Notes under the pieces: generated by a model | Told to the model about the DNA's origin: nothing | What the model saw: the letters and a program-made list of their open reading frames with translations, nothing else | The model's database searches: none | In this document: positions 23,428 to 37,423 of the stretch, one piece after another | Numbering within the stretch: position 1 is the stretch's first letter | How the letters are laid out: each line of letters starts with the position of its first letter | Program-made: the position numbers and the translations under genes | Assembly: GCA_025201345.1 (NCBI GenBank) | Contig: JAIXMG010000029.1 | Coordinates: forward strand, 248,001-312,000 | Direction: 5' to 3' | Source: Thamnidium elegans | Lineage: Eukaryota; Mucoromycota; Mucoromycetes; Mucorales; Mucoraceae | DNA length: 64,000 nucleotides

Positions 23428-25325
23428 TTTTCGTATGTGGTTCTTTTTTTTCGGTTAAAAACTATGACAACTAAATATTTTTGTTGCTAGGTTACCTTAT
23501 TGGGCGAGTTGATTTAAAAGAGTAAAAGAAATAAAATGATAGGCGAGTATAGTTTAAATATATAAAGTATATAAGAAGAAGAAGAAGAAGAAGAAGAAAA
23601 AAAATAATAATTTGACCTTCCCCTTTCTCACTTTTTTCGGTACGCCTTACTTTTTTTATAAAAAAAACGTGACTTGTTTAACGACTTGATACCCTTTCAT
23701 ATATTCAACATCTAGTCCATATTGGTTACTTGATTTATTGAAATAAATACTGAGATATTAGCAGTGTAACTATGGTAATGGTTTTCGTATTCCATAGAAA
23801 TTAAGCCTGAACACGTCTTAAAAAGAAAAATACTAAGTAATGTTTGAAATAAGGAGGTACCTGTCTATTTTTGTTTCCCTTCAAGAATGTCTTCCTTGAA
23901 AGTATACTGTACTATCCTTTGCAACTGAAGTTCAGGTCTAGTAAGAAAAACTAAAAATATAAATTATATTGTTTCTCTATATACTAAGCTATTATGAGAA
24001 CTAAAAGTTAGGCGAAAAGCAATTGTGTTAATAGTTAGAGTGACGTAAAGTATGTTTGTATAATTCGAGTACTTGTATTTAAGAGTGACAAGCAGATGCC
24101 AATAATGAATATATACTAACAATTATATATAACATAAATTTTGTGCTTATTACCTACATATAAGGGAATAAATACTACCCAATGCATTAGAGAAGCATAT
24201 ATACATCTACTAGAAGAAATCAAGGTTAGAGACAAATAACAAACCCGAGATAACTCGTATTAACAAAAAAACGAGAGGTTTATACAAATCTTAAAGATAA
24301 GGCAAGTAGCTGACAACATAATAAATTACGAGTTAAAATGTTTAAGTTTGGACAACCAGAGCTAAATTTAATGTTTTTTATAAGTTAATTAATGAATGAG
24401 ATTTGTACTACTTTTACTGAAATTATCTCAGCTATTTCTGTTTTTTTTCTCTTCTTAAAAAGGGAAAAGAAAGGGCTCTATGTCGATGTGTAACCATAGC
24501 TTTAGTAATTATTCCCATTGATTAATGCTACATGGGTTTATAACTATCATGCGAGTTATTACATAGTTTGTGTTTGTACCCAAATATGCTCCTTTTTTTG
24601 GCATCTCGTATTCCTATATAATTGTAGAACCATTATTGCAGCATTTGAATTAAGCGGAGTCTACCAAGTTTAAAGATTGATCTGATTGCCGAAACACTTT
24701 CAACAAAAGGATACACCAGCTACGAGCCACATAACCCTAAACTGACTTGTTATTCAAACTCATTGCTCAAGGGCTGACTTTTTTTTCGATCACTGTAGAT
24801 ATTTTAATTTAATTATTAAGATCAAATAGAACCTCTATATTAAACTTTACGACGCCCTTTATTGCTCTTTATATATATATGTATATATATACGAGCATTT
24901 AAGGGGTGATATTTATATTACTAAAAAGTTTGGTCAATATTATTTTTATATTTAACTTTGTCATTGGTAACGTTATCATTTTGCTTGTTGAAAAAAAAAA
25001 GAATAGTATTCGGTACTTTGTTATTATGCTAAGTATAAAGCTGTGAATATCCAAATATCTAGTAAGAGCTAATATTAATGCACCCTTTATCTCCCTTTAA
25101 CGGTCATATCCTTCTATTATTAGATAGACAGTAGTTATTCCAAGCCTCATTTTAATTTAACTCTCCTTGCCCTCTCTTAAAAAATTATATATGGTTCAAA
25201 TTAAAAAGATAAAGTAAGTACAATTTCGTCGAATTTTTTAAATATTCATTATATTGAGTAAAGAGTACTTTTAAAAGCATAAATTTTTATAACTGGTATA
25301 AGTAACTATGCAAAAAGATTACTGT
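23428..25325. other. Intergenic, 1.9 kb
   Basis: AT-rich, no gene seen on either strand. An (AAG)n tract lies at 23574-23599 in the presumed promoter of the Caf120-like gene. A single TAACCCTAA string at about 24733 is noted but has no support as a telomerase template. Confidence 0.6.
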
Positions 25326-26115
25326 CAAACATTTTAAATAATTGGATTAGACGCTGTGTAAATGATTTATGATGTGTTGTGCTAGGTAAAGTGATGTGTC
25401 TCGAAGTAGTAGCGGACCGAGAAGAATGACGAGATAAAGCTTTCGTGTATGTAGAGGTTGTGTTCAAAGTGGGAGCATAAGGAATTAAAAAGGAGAAAAT
25501 ACCACGATGGGATAATGGGTGATTTGAACTTATTAATAATTTAGGTCGTACATCCAAGTCTAATAAATAAAGGGTCAGTTTTTATTGCGTAAACGAATTT
25601 CTTGTTTTTTTTTACCATCGGCTAAAAGCTTTAATACAGATTTATCGAGTTTATCTAATCCACCTATGTGTCGTATATCTCCGATTCTTCGAGTTATATA
25701 ACACAGGATCATCACTTTAGCGACATTTAATATATGCTTTACTTGATCATTGTATTCTACTGCATGACGAGACATAAGATCACAAGCGATACCCTGATAT
25801 AAGATACCAACGTTGCCACAGTCCATTTGGTCCTCTAATATATGTAATAACAAATACTCTAGAAAATCAAAAGAATAAGTGATACCATCGATACAAGATA
25901 ATAAAGCGGGGTATTGACAACAAAAGAAATCGAAATGACTAGCAATTGTACGAGTGGCTTTTGCTTGCACCGACGTTAAGGTAGCATGTAAAGGTTTACT
26001 CCAGGATAATAGAGGATCATTTGTGGATAGGATATTGGATGCACTAAAGCAGGCATACAGGGATTCAATCGCATTTGATTTATTCACATAGCGCAGGGTT
26101 TTATGAGTTAAAGCC
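25306..26115 (-). pseudogene. Displaced middle segment (M) of a BTB/CAP-Gly gene
   Basis: Read on the minus strand, 26115-25326 is a near-identical copy of 45891-46680, the middle of the intact BTB/CAP-Gly gene. Both copies are 790 bp by my alignment. The intron of the intact gene is present here too (GATG donor, TTATTAG acceptor), with nine instead of ten A after the GT. It lacks the BTB domain and a proper start, and the frame runs into unrelated sequence and stops within about seven codons after 25326. Upstream on the same strand lies the E element rather than the BTB exon, so it cannot make the original protein. Confidence 0.85.
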
Positions 26116-27064
26116 CTTATTTAAGAAGATTCAGTTTTACTGTAAATAAGGATTACCAGTAATAAAAAGTTATATGCCTAACATCGAGATTAACATCCAT
26201 TTTAAAAACATTGTTTAAAGTTTTATTTTTTATTGTTTGCTTTCAAAATAGGCCCAATAAAACTTTGTACTAAATTTAATTTCGAAAGGTTTAAACCAAA
26301 CTACTTACAGGTCCCACCACGAGAAGACAAAAGTACTTAGCACTTGGGACCCAAAAAAGGTGTGGTTTATCAAAGCCTTACTCGGGGGAACAAAAAAGCT
26401 TTGAATCGCCACGGAGGACGACAACCCTTTCCAGCACTTCCCTGATTGCCTAGACAATCAAAGAGATCCTATCCAGATCGAAGATCCCCCGGAGAGGTTG
26501 CTAAACCTATTCCTAAGTCTGGGGTCTACCTTTCGTTGGAAAGGTAAGCTTCCCTGGCCTCGCCACTACTTTACAAAATTATACGCCCTAGCGGGCAACT
26601 CTGAGCGAAAATCGGCAGCGTTTCGCGGCCATTACTAGGCAAACTTTCACACCCTATCGAGCAGAGCTCTGGCAAGCGAAATCCGGTTTGCGGTTTCATG
26701 AGAACACCATCATCTTCCATAAGCTCCTTTATACATTTAACCCCGTGCAGCCAGTAACAGAAGAAGCGAATTAAACACTGAATTGATGTATAACCCCAAG
26801 TCAAAAAGAATACCCCAGCTTTTGAAAAGAATAAGAAAGACGGTTTATAAAGTGAATCATAAAAAGAGTGTAACAGGAAAGGCAGATTAAAAGGAAGTTT
26901 ATTTGTCAGTTGCAGTTAAAAAGAAAATATTTTGTTACGTGTAGAGCTCTGCACTAAACACACTACAGCTATTATCTATTTATGTCACTTGGAATAATTG
27001 TAATTATCCACCAGGAAAACCTTAAAAGCATGTGGCAAAACCAACAAAAAAAAAACTATTTATT
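26113..27064 (-). repeat. Copy N of the structured E element
   Basis: Inverted copy of 47181-48126. The block 26567-26960 is nearly identical to its partner, whereas the tail 26113-26370 differs by many substitutions and small indels. Internal features are the same as in copy P: a hairpin ACCTTTC-CAAC-GAAAGGT and two imperfect units containing TAGGGTGT and AGTAGTGG-like strings. The long terminal stem of copy P is imperfect here. No known RNA family was recognised. Confidence 0.7.
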
Positions 27065-27601
27065 TTATACAACTAAAGAAACATCTTCTGGGCGAACAAA
27101 TACACCTCGATTAGGAGAAGAAGTAAAATAACGGTGACCGTCAACAGAACCATCATTTTTACCAACTGCAAGAAAAAGGGGTTTAAGTGACACGAATTAA
27201 AAATTTATACAGATATACTAACCTCTTCTATCAAGTTCAACACCAATCCAAATGCCATCCGCGAAATCAACATGTCCCACAAACAAGACGGTACCTACAG
27301 TCAACATAGGTCGTCTGGTCAACTGAACTCGTCGATTTAAAGCAACTAAGGGAGCGCTCACTTGATTTCTGCTACTAGAAGCTGCACTCTCCGAGAACCT
27401 TCTACGCTGTTTCATCTTGTTTGAGAAAGAAGAGATGCTTTTCTTTTTATCCTTGTTTGTTGATAGTCTTACATGTGACCAAGATGAATTTGTGTGTACT
27501 GTAGAAGCAGAGGCGTACCTATTAGGTAACTTTGAAGTTAATTTATGCAAACTGGTAGCAAAGCATGAGCGTGGCTTCATTTCAACAAGACTGCTTTTCA
27601 T
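27065..27601 (-). CDS. Free-standing CAP-Gly protein, 159 residues, from duplicated gene segment
   Basis: Exons 27601-27223 and 27165-27065 form an intact frame. From 27534 downward it is a copy of the last third of the BTB/CAP-Gly gene. It keeps the basic Ser-rich linker, the CAP-Gly core (VGTVLFVGHVDFADGIWIGVEL), the same intron, and the GKNDG motif that binds EEY/F tails, ending in VRPEDVSLVV. The first 22 codons (MKSSLVEMKP...) have no counterpart in the intact gene and come from the flank. The start lies 104 bp from the divergent UTP20 ATG, so a shared promoter could drive it. CAP-Gly domains bind microtubule plus-end partners. Whether it is expressed is unknown. Confidence 0.55.
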
Positions 27602-27705
27602 TCCGGAATCGAGCAGATAACCGTCACATTATTCTTGCAAAAAAAAAAAACTGGCATTTGTACCGAAAAAGAAGCTGCTTTCCTTAAAGAAAAAGTGTTG
27701 TAACA
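27602..27705. promoter_or_regulatory. Divergent intergenic region, UTP20 and CAP-Gly fragment
   Basis: Only 104 bp separate the UTP20 start and the minus-strand CAP-Gly start. The region holds an A-run at 27639-27650 and no obvious TATA box. The duplication breakpoint is 67 bp further into the minus-strand frame, at 27534. Confidence 0.45.
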
Positions 27706-30700
27706 ATGAAGGACAATACTATTCCTCTTGAACTGAATACTGGTCAAGGAGCCAATCGGTTCAAGGTATGTCATTTTTTTTAATACTTTTAGGTACTGCA
27801 TAGTAACTTACCTGGTCCTTTTTTTTTGTAGTATCAAACCTTTAAAACTAGAGTCGAAAGTATTAAGGTTGACGTCGTACGTAGATCTAGAGTAGTTGAC
27901 GATGAACCCGATCAACATGGTTCCTTTTTTTATGAAGCATTGGACCAATGGAAAGATTTAAACTGTACCAGAAACTTTAAAGACTTTGCTAAAGAAATTA
28001 CTCCTCTTGTCAAATCTTTACCTTCCATCATTTACCATAAGGAACAAATTATCAGCATTCTCGAGAAACACTTGAAAGTAAAGGACAGCATGGCTTTGGA
28101 TGGCCTCTTGGATTTAGTAACTAAACTTGCCAAGGATTTGGAAGGTGAATTTTACCCTTATTATCCTCGTTTGTTATCATGTGTAATTCCTTTAGTCTAT
28201 CATCAAGATATCAAGTTATTGGAGGTACGTCAAATTTGCTCGAGTATACCTGACAAAAAAAGAGAAAAGAAAACTAACTTATTTATCTTACAGAGTGTCT
28301 TTAACTGTATCGCCTATCTTTTCAAATTCCTTTCTAGACAAATTCTTCCTGACTTGAGCGAGACATTTGAGTAGGTTTTTTCTATTCTATTTTTTTATAC
28401 AGTTTGATATATAATTAACCAAACTCTTCTTTTTTAATCAGTTTATTAGCTCCTTTATTAGGTGAAGATAATCAAGCTAAACCTTATGTTCGTCATTTCA
28501 CTGCTGAAGCATTTGCCTTTTTATTACGTAAAGCACGTGCTGCCGATTTAACAAATATTATCAAACATGTGCTTAATGCATTGAGAGCAGAACCCTCCGA
28601 ACAATTCGAAGAAGGTCTGGCCATGTTGTTTTTTGAATCTATCAAGGTAAATATAATATATTGATTATAGGTGATGATTTACTGACCGAGATTTGTGTAT
28701 AAATAGCAAATTGATCACCGCCTTCATTCTAGAGGTGAAGCAATTTATAAGGAACTTTTGATTCAATCTTATGAAGAAGATGTAGCAATTGAGGATTTAC
28801 CTAGCAACGCTATTCTCAACCTTGTCACCAGCACTACACTTTTAACACTTCATCATACTTATAGACAACATTATACACCTATTGTGGATATCGTTTTGAG
28901 CGAGTTGGATAAGCAATTGAAAGCAAAGAGTATTGACGAAAAGAACCTTTGTATTCAAATGTCTGTTTTAAACATGTTTGTAACAGTACGTAAGGGTAGT
29001 CGTGTTGCTGATTTTAAACCTATTATTTCTCGCCTTCAAGAATTTACAAAGGTCATTTTCAGCCAAAAGAACTACTACAACTATACTTATACACAAATTC
29101 TTCGTACCGTTACTGGTACTTTGTTCCACGGATCTCTTGAAGTTGTTATTAGTGGTAGTCGTGTTATTTTGGAAACACTTCAAAGCTTTGATGATATCGA
29201 ACTTGTTTATGGATTCTATCTTTCTTTGGCTAAATTAGGCTGGCCCAATTATACTCAAATTTGTTTACCTTATATCATCAAATATACAACTAGTCATTTT
29301 GAAGGTCGTACCTTTGAGACTATTTTATTTTTGTCCGAAATCCTCTCCACCAATGCATTGCAATTAAACTCTGGAACCTTATCTTCATCTCTTACTGCTG
29401 ATGGTTTATTACGTCTTCCAGCTGCTGATAAAAACAAAAAATCTATGGTTGAAGGTATTTTGGAGATTATGAGCTCTGATTTAAACTGGGCAGAAGAGAG
29501 AGATATTTTAAACGCTACAGACATGAAGGTATATATAAACAAAAACAATCAATCGATAAAAAAAAAAAAACTAACTTTTTTTTTTACATAGTCTGATGAA
29601 TCTAAAATGTCTGCACTTAGTATTTTAGCTTCTGCTCTTCGTATTTTACCTAGAGTTCAAGTTTCAGTCGATAAAGTGTTTAATGTATTGATGTCATTAT
29701 TTAACTCACTTACCAGCTTTTTGAAAAAGGATGTCGAAAATGATGAACTTATCGAAACACCATATGTATTAGCTCACAAGAATTTTGTATTAGAATCACT
29801 TTTAGGTCTTGTAATCGAGTCTTTAGCTGGTATCGCAGCTCATAATCCAGCCGTTTTGGAAAAGATGAAGGAAAACCATGAAAAACTTGTAGAGGAAATA
29901 TTGGTGAATCATTCCAGCAACGAAGTTATTCTTTCTGGTATTTTTGGTTATTTGGATCTTTTACGTTCTGGGTAAGTGTTTAAAAGAAGGGAAAAAAAGA
30001 AGGAGGAACAGGCTTATTCATTTTTTTTATTATTTTTGTAGCCTTGCCGATAAAGAAAAGTTTTCTTTACAAACTTTGGAAAAACTTTATCCTATCTTAA
30101 AGTTAAACCTTAGCTCATATCATCGTAACTGTCGTTTGAACACACTCAAGATTCTTGCCTTGTACGATCAACCATTAATGAAGAAGGATGCTGATCATAA
30201 GACGGATGAAGTATGTGATATTGCTCGTCTTGCTTTAAATATGGAACAAGTTGAAGCCAACTTCAAGGAATTCCGTGATAAAGTTATCTTTATTCAAAAA
30301 TTAAACCTCGTCACCAGTTCTAGACGTACACCCGATATGTATGCCGATTTCGCACCTCGCTTGAGTTTGGGTATCTTGACAGTTAATTTGCGTCCTCTTT
30401 GGGATGAAGCTAAAAAGATCTTGATCACCTTTTCTCAAGTTAACCCAGAAATGTATTGGAATTTACTTTTCGCTGAAATTACAAAATACGAGGATGAAAA
30501 GAACTTGGTTTGTGATGGTTTCACTCGTCCTGTTTTAGTAAAGTTGAATACACCTGATGAAGCTGTAAATGGAAATGCCACCAAGACCGGAAAGATTTCT
30601 TTCGAGTGTCCTACTTTAAATAACTTTTTACATGTCGAAAATAGATCTTGGTCTATCATGAAGGGTGAAAGAGCTCAAAGTTTAGCTTTATTATTTGCTG

Positions 30701-33700
30701 AGGTAAGGATATATATATATATATATAGTTTTACAAGATAATTAACATTTTTTTCTTCTAGTTGAGTAAACAAGAACCCGGTCATATGGATTTCTGGAAC
30801 TATTACAACATGATTCTCACCATCTTGAAGGAAACTCCTACCATCACCGAAAGTAAGGGAAGAAACTTGGTTACAGTTTTCTTTGACTTTTTGGAAAACG
30901 AATTCAGATCTACACCTGAAGAGGAAGACGATGAAGACGATAATGAAGATGAAGAGGAGAATAAAAGCCAATTACATATTTTACAACATAACAGTAAGAT
31001 CACCAAGGCCAAGATGGCTAGCTGGCTTGCTCTTTTCTCTGTCTTTAAGAATACCAAGAGTGTCTATAGAACTCAAGATTTAAATGCTGCCTTCATGCGT
31101 ATTATCGCTATGGGTGATAGCAAACTTCAAAGTGCTGCTCTCGAATGTATCTTTACATGGAAGGATCCTAATATTAAGCCTTACGCTGATAACCTTCGTA
31201 ACTTACTTGATGATATCAAGTTCCGTGATGAACTCGCTACATTTATTCAAAACGAAGAACAAATTCAAATCGATCCTGCTCATCGTGACGGTTTAATGCC
31301 TGTTGTTATGCGTGTCCTCTATGGTCGTTTGATTCAAAGAAACAAGGGATCTAACAAGAGTAGTAAAAATGCTCGTAGAAAGATCATCTTGGGTGGTATC
31401 TCTTGCTGTAAGACCAATGAAATTAGATACTTTATTGATCTTGCATTAGAGCCATTTATGGGTATTCTTGCGCTTCCTGGTCTTGAAACAGATCAAGATG
31501 GTGTTGTTACCAAGTTCGAATTTGCTGCTGAAGGTAGACAAATTATCGAAACTATTGCTTGGAGAAAGCAAACTGGTCTTTTGAACTTGTTGGAAGATAC
31601 TATTAAGCAATTTGCTTCTCATATCTTACCTTTCCTTCCCGATCTTCTCAAGGTTGTCTTGTATATTATCAATTTTGTTCATAGTCATGGTTCTAGCGAT
31701 GCTATGGAAATCGACGGCCAAGAGGTCTCTGATCAAAGTTCCAAGTCCAAGGAGATGAAGGCCTTGGCATTGAAGCGTATTGTTGATATGTTCAAGATCA
31801 ACGGTAACTTTAACTTTACTGCTTTCCTTCCCGCCATGTTCTCTGCATTCATCTCTCCTCGTCTTGCTACTTTACCTTCTGATAGTTCTCAAGACATGTC
31901 GTCTCTTGTTAACCTCTTTTTGGTTTGGTCAAAGAAGTCCGAATATGCCAACTACCTTGTTGATTATGATGCAAGACTTATCCCTCAACTTGTTGCTACA
32001 TTATCCGTCAAGAGCTTAAATGAACATGTTCTTCATGTCTTGTTAGAAATCTTGGAATCACTTTTACAACTTTGTGACGAAGAGATGGAAGTCGACGGTC
32101 AACCTACTCTCAAGGAAAAACTTATTATTCCTCACGTTGATCTTATTCTTAACGATCTTAAATACCGTCTTACCGAATCCAAGGATGATACCAAATTCGG
32201 TACAGGTAGATACTCCGTTCGTGAAATCTCCATTGCAGCTCGTGTAGCTCCCTATACAAAGAACGGTGAACAAGCAGCCACTATTATCGAGCTCTTGTTA
32301 CCTAGTTTAAAGAAACCTTCTCGTACTATTCCTGAAAAATCAAAGCAAGATATCTTTACTATCTGGGCTAGATTCATTCGTATCGTACCTGGATTTGAAG
32401 TCGGTTCTACTCTTTATCATCATTACTATGTTATGGCTTCTTCTATGTTTGCTACTGCTTACTCTCGTGAAAGTCGTCTTGGATTATTAGATGTGTTCCG
32501 TGCCTTTGCTGATATTAACCCTGAACTTGTTAAGGTCAATGAATTATTAGCCATGTTGAACGCTTACTCTACTAAACGTATTGATCAACCTGATTACGAT
32601 ACTATGCTTGATGCTCTCAGTGCTATTTCCGAAACCTATTGTGAGACATTCAACGTCCATCAATGGCTTCCTGTGTTACATCAATTGACACATTGTATGC
32701 ATGATGCTGAAGAAATGGCTATTCGTGGTACAGCTACTCATTGTATGTCACAATTCTTAAAGGTGACCAGTAAGAAGGAAGATGAAGAAGAGAAGCGTAA
32801 GATGATCGGTTATGTTAACCATGTTATTTACCCTGCTATTAAGCGCGGCCTTCGTTCTCGTGTCGAACTTGTCCGTATGGAATTTACTTCTTTATTATGT
32901 GCCTGTATCCGTACTTTCCCCGAATTATCCATCTTTGAAGATATGGTTCCTTTGCTTGGTGACGGCGACGAAGAAGTTAATTTCTTTAACAATGTTTATC
33001 ATATGCAAATTCATCGTCGTGTACGTGCTTTGCTTCGTCTTGCTGAATACGCCACCGAAGAAAAACTCAAGGTTGCTACTATCAATAATATCTTTGTACC
33101 TATCATCTCTGCTTTCTTTAACGAAAGTGATCGTACTGTAGACCACAATTTGCTCCATCAATGTACTTTGACATTGTCTGCATTAACCAAGATTCTCCCT
33201 TGGAACCATTACTACCGTATCTTACAAACCTATTTGGCTTATATCAAGGAAGACAACGAAAAGGAAAAGGTCTTTGTGCGTGTTGTTATTGGTATCTTGG
33301 ATGCTTTCCATTTCGATCTTCAACATATTGAATTGTCCGATGAAACCGTCCAAAAGATCATGGGTCGTCAAAAGGTCCGTATTCAATACTTGACTCAAGA
33401 CGAAATTGTAAAGCAAGCTGCCAAGGATGCTGGTATTGAAGAAACCAAGCCCGAGGTCGTCGAAGAAGAGGAGGAAGCTGCCGTAGTTGAAGTCAAGGAT
33501 AAATCTGAAAAGATCCACGATACTCTTGTTGCCAAGGTCTTGCCTGAATTAAACAATCTCTTGAATAACAATAAGAGCAGAAAGTCCGTTATTGTGCGTG
33601 TACCTCTTGCGCTCGGTATCGCTAAACTCTTGTGCCATCTCCCTGAGAAGTCTAAGCGTATTAACTTACCTGGTCTCTTAACCTCTGTATGTCATATTAT

Positions 33701-36522
33701 TCGTAGTAGAGCTCAAGATGTCAGAGATATCACACGTGAAACATTGATCAAGATCAGTGCTTTCTTGGGTTCCTCTTACTTTAGTTATATTGTAAAGGAA
33801 CTTCGTGGTGCACTTTCCAAGGGTTATGAGATGCACGTTTTGGGTTACACTGTCAATGCGCTTATTCTTGATATGATGCCTCGTTTAAAGGTCGGAGACC
33901 TTGATTACTGTTTACCTGCTATTGTCGATGTCCTTGTTGGTGATATCTTTGGTGCCACCGGCCAAGAAAAGGATAAGGATGAAATGACGGGTAAGATCAA
34001 GGAAGCCAAGAGTCGCCGTAGTCCTGCTTCTTTCGAACTGATCTCCAAGATTGTTCATTTCACTCACGTTGGTTTACTTTTGGTTCCTCTCAAGGGTATC
34101 ATGTCTAATACCGAAAGTAGCCGTATCCTTAAAAAGGTCGAAGATCTTCTCCGTCGTATCGCGCTTGGTCTTGTTCAAAACCCTGAATTTGATTCCGTCG
34201 AATTACTTGATTTTGCCTTTGGTTTGATTTCTGAAAGTTTAGAAGACTTTAAGGCCAAGGAAAAGACCAAGGTCGTCAAGACTCAAAAGGAACTTAATTT
34301 TGAAGTACAGATGAAGCGTGTCATGGTTGAATCTGTTGATTACTATCGTGCCAACGCCTATCGATTTGTCTTCTTTGGTCTTAGTTTGTTGTCTAGTGCG
34401 CTCAAGAAGACCAAGTTTGATTTGAACAACAACCAATACGTTTCTCGTTTGCGTAAGTTGCTTAACGCCGTCGGTAATGTTTTGTACGCTACACAATCTG
34501 CAAATGTTGTGCTTGCTGCTCGTATCATGTGCCATTTTATTGCTATGAAGCTTCCCAACACCGAGACAGCTGTTAAGGTATCCATCGACAGATCCTTTGC
34601 ATTGATTAAATCTTCTGGTGGATCACAAACTACCGTTGTTCAAGCATGTTTAAGATTATTAACCGTCTGTATCCGTGACCATGAAAAATCTACATTGACA
34701 GAACCTCAATTGACATATATCCTCAACTTTGTCCGTCCTGATATGGAGGAAATTGAACGTCAAGGTACTATCTTTGCTTTGGTGCGTGCCATTATCTCTC
34801 GTAAATTCATGGCCCCTGAGATGTACGAATTAATGGATTCCATTTCCAACATTATGGTAACCAACCAAAGTCGTGAGATCCGTGAGCAAGCCCGTTCAGT
34901 TTACTTTATGTTCTTGATGGATTACCCTCAAGGTAAAGGCCGTCTCAAGACCCAAATGAGTTTCATCGTCAAGAATTTGGAATATGTGTTTGAAACAGGT
35001 CGTGAATCTATCATGGAATTGTTACATCATATTATTTCCAAATTTGGTGAGGAAGTGCTTTCTGAATTCGCTGATTCTATCTTCTTTGCACTTGTGATGC
35101 GTTTAATTAACGACGAGTCTCCCAAGTGTCGTGAAATGGCTGCTGCCTTAATCAAGACTCTTTTAACTCGTAGTACAGAACGTATGCCTACTATTTACAA
35201 GTTGTTGAACAAATGGCTTGATGAAAGCGGTAAGACCAGTTTGCAAAGAGCAGCTTGTCAAGTATACGGTTTAGCTATTGAAACATTCGGTACTCAAGTC
35301 CGTCCTCAAGCCGCTGGTTTAATTAAGCGTCTTGCTGTTATTTTGGACGCTAGTAGACAACGCGCCGAAGAATTAGCTACTGAAGAAGAAGACAAGTTTG
35401 ATGAAGATAGTATGGATGTTGATATCCAATGGGAAGTTACTTACTATGCTATCAAGACATTCGCCAAGATCACCACTACATTCCCCAAGGCTGTGTATGA
35501 TGCCGAGACCGAACCAGTCTGGCGTGGTGTTCAATACATGTTATTGTACCCTCACTCTTGGATCCGTTCTTCTGCTGCTAGATTGTACGGTGCTTATTTT
35601 GCCGGTATCGATGCTGAGACACGTCAAGTCAAGGAAACCTCTACCAAATGTACTTATTTAGATAAGGACACACTCCGCGGATTAGCCTCCGACTTTTTAG
35701 AACAGTTAAAGAGTCCTTATGTGACTCAAGAGCAAGCAGATCAAATTGTCAAGAATTTGTTCTTTATTGGTAAATGTTTCTACTACATGCCTGATGAAGA
35801 GGATGTAGAGAGTGAAGCCGGTGAGGATATAAAGATTGATGATGCCAAGGATGAAGTAGTGGATGAAGAGACAAAGACTGCTGAAGTTCAAGCTGCTATT
35901 GCAAAGATTTCTGAAGAAGCTCATAAGAGATCTCTTAACTGGTTGTTTAGAAAGGCATCATTTGATGCTCGTGGTGCAGCTATTAGAAAGATTAAGAGTG
36001 CTATCATTCTTGTAAGTTATCCAAACAAACAAAAAAGGTTTTTTTTTATATGTAGATGATTAACAAATTTCTCTTGTTTATAGCGTTCAACTATCTTTAA
36101 ATGGTTTGCTGCCATGTGTAATACAATGACTACAGAAGAATTACCGCCTTACTTGATGCCTGTTGTTGCACCTATTTACCGTACTGTAAATGATGAGCAA
36201 AACAAGGCAGCTGGTTTTGGTAAGTTTAAGCTATATTTTTTTTTTAATTTTTTTCTTTCAAAAACTAATATAATAATTATTTTATATAGAGGAACTTCAA
36301 CAACTTGGTAACGAAATTCTCAGTTTACTTCAAACTAAGGCTGGACCTACCATTTATTTCGCAGTTTACCAACGTGTTCGTCAACAAGTCATCAAGAGTA
36401 GAGAAGAACGTAAGGCCAAGGATGCTATCTTGGCAATCACCAACCCTGCTCTTGCTGCCAAGCGTAAGCTTGAAAAGCATCAACGATCTCAACAATCTAA
36501 AAAGAAGCGTACTCACCTCTAA
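27706..36522 (+). CDS. UTP20: UTP20, U3 snoRNA-associated HEAT-repeat protein of the SSU processome
   Basis: Ten exons: 27706-27765, 27832-28224, 28294-28370, 28442-28646, 28707-29528, 29592-29971, 30042-30702, 30762-36011, 36084-36219, 36290-36522. They give 2738 residues, close to human UTP20. All phases agree. The start region (YQTFKTRVESIKVDV) and the end, very rich in Lys/Arg, match the family; the body is HEAT-like helices. Acidic loops occur near 30920-30960 and 33450. UTP20 is a scaffold of the 90S pre-ribosome, needed for 18S rRNA maturation in the nucleolus. Exon 8 alone is 5250 bp while the other introns cluster at both ends, which suggests internal intron loss. Protein identity comes from the N-terminal and central motifs and the size. 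Confidence 0.93.
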
Positions 36523-37385
36523 AAAAATTCCCCCATACACACACATCACTTCTGTATTTTTTTTTCCCTTAGCAACAAAAAATTTAGAGCAAAAAAAAAA
36601 AAAAAATAATACTTTCATGTTCAAAATTGTATAGATTAAAATAAAATGAACATTATATAATAATTTATTAAGTAAATTTAACCTTGTCTCCCCCTCCCCC
36701 TTTTTTTTTGACAGATAGTTTAAGTGAATATATATATATATAGGAAAACAATATATGTTTCACTGTGTGGCATAGATACCTCCCTTTGATAGACGCTAAT
36801 CGAATTGCATAAAAGGAAAAATAACTCCTTATACTACGTCGCATAATAATTTAACAGGAGAAGTAGTAGATCGTTTTTTTTTTTTTAGATGATCTACGTA
36901 AGTGTCGTCTCAACATTATTGTACCCTTTTTTTTTTCTCGTGTCGATCTAGCGTCAGATCAAATATTTTAGGTGACATATGAAATGATACGATATCAAGA
37001 AGTAGGCTTCAAAAATAAAATAAAAAAGAAGAGAGGCTAATACCATCTAGAGCAAAAAGAATGTTATTATTTATAACGAACTGTTTACTTTTCTGTACTC
37101 GTGCTTTCACTTCCCCTTACCTGCCCTCTAGAAGTTCGCATATGGAGCTTAACGCGTCAGCTGGAGTCTCATGTATGAATTAAATGAATAGAACGTGACA
37201 TAAGCCTGTATATATCACGTGTATCCTGGATACTTTGTATTTTCTAGATTACATACAAGGATATATTTTTAAATATAAGACCAAAGTTTTTTTCTAATAA
37301 TAAACCCTCGAAAAAAAAAAAGTTGGTTCAAAGTATTATTTAGATGGTTGTTTATATACATCGGATGACTTGATGTATCATACGC

Positions 37386-37423
<38 letters not shown>

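Noticed and set aside
24728..24745. TAACCCTAA string resembling a telomerase RNA template
   Set aside because: A nine-base match is expected by chance in AT-rich DNA, and no conserved telomerase RNA structure was seen.
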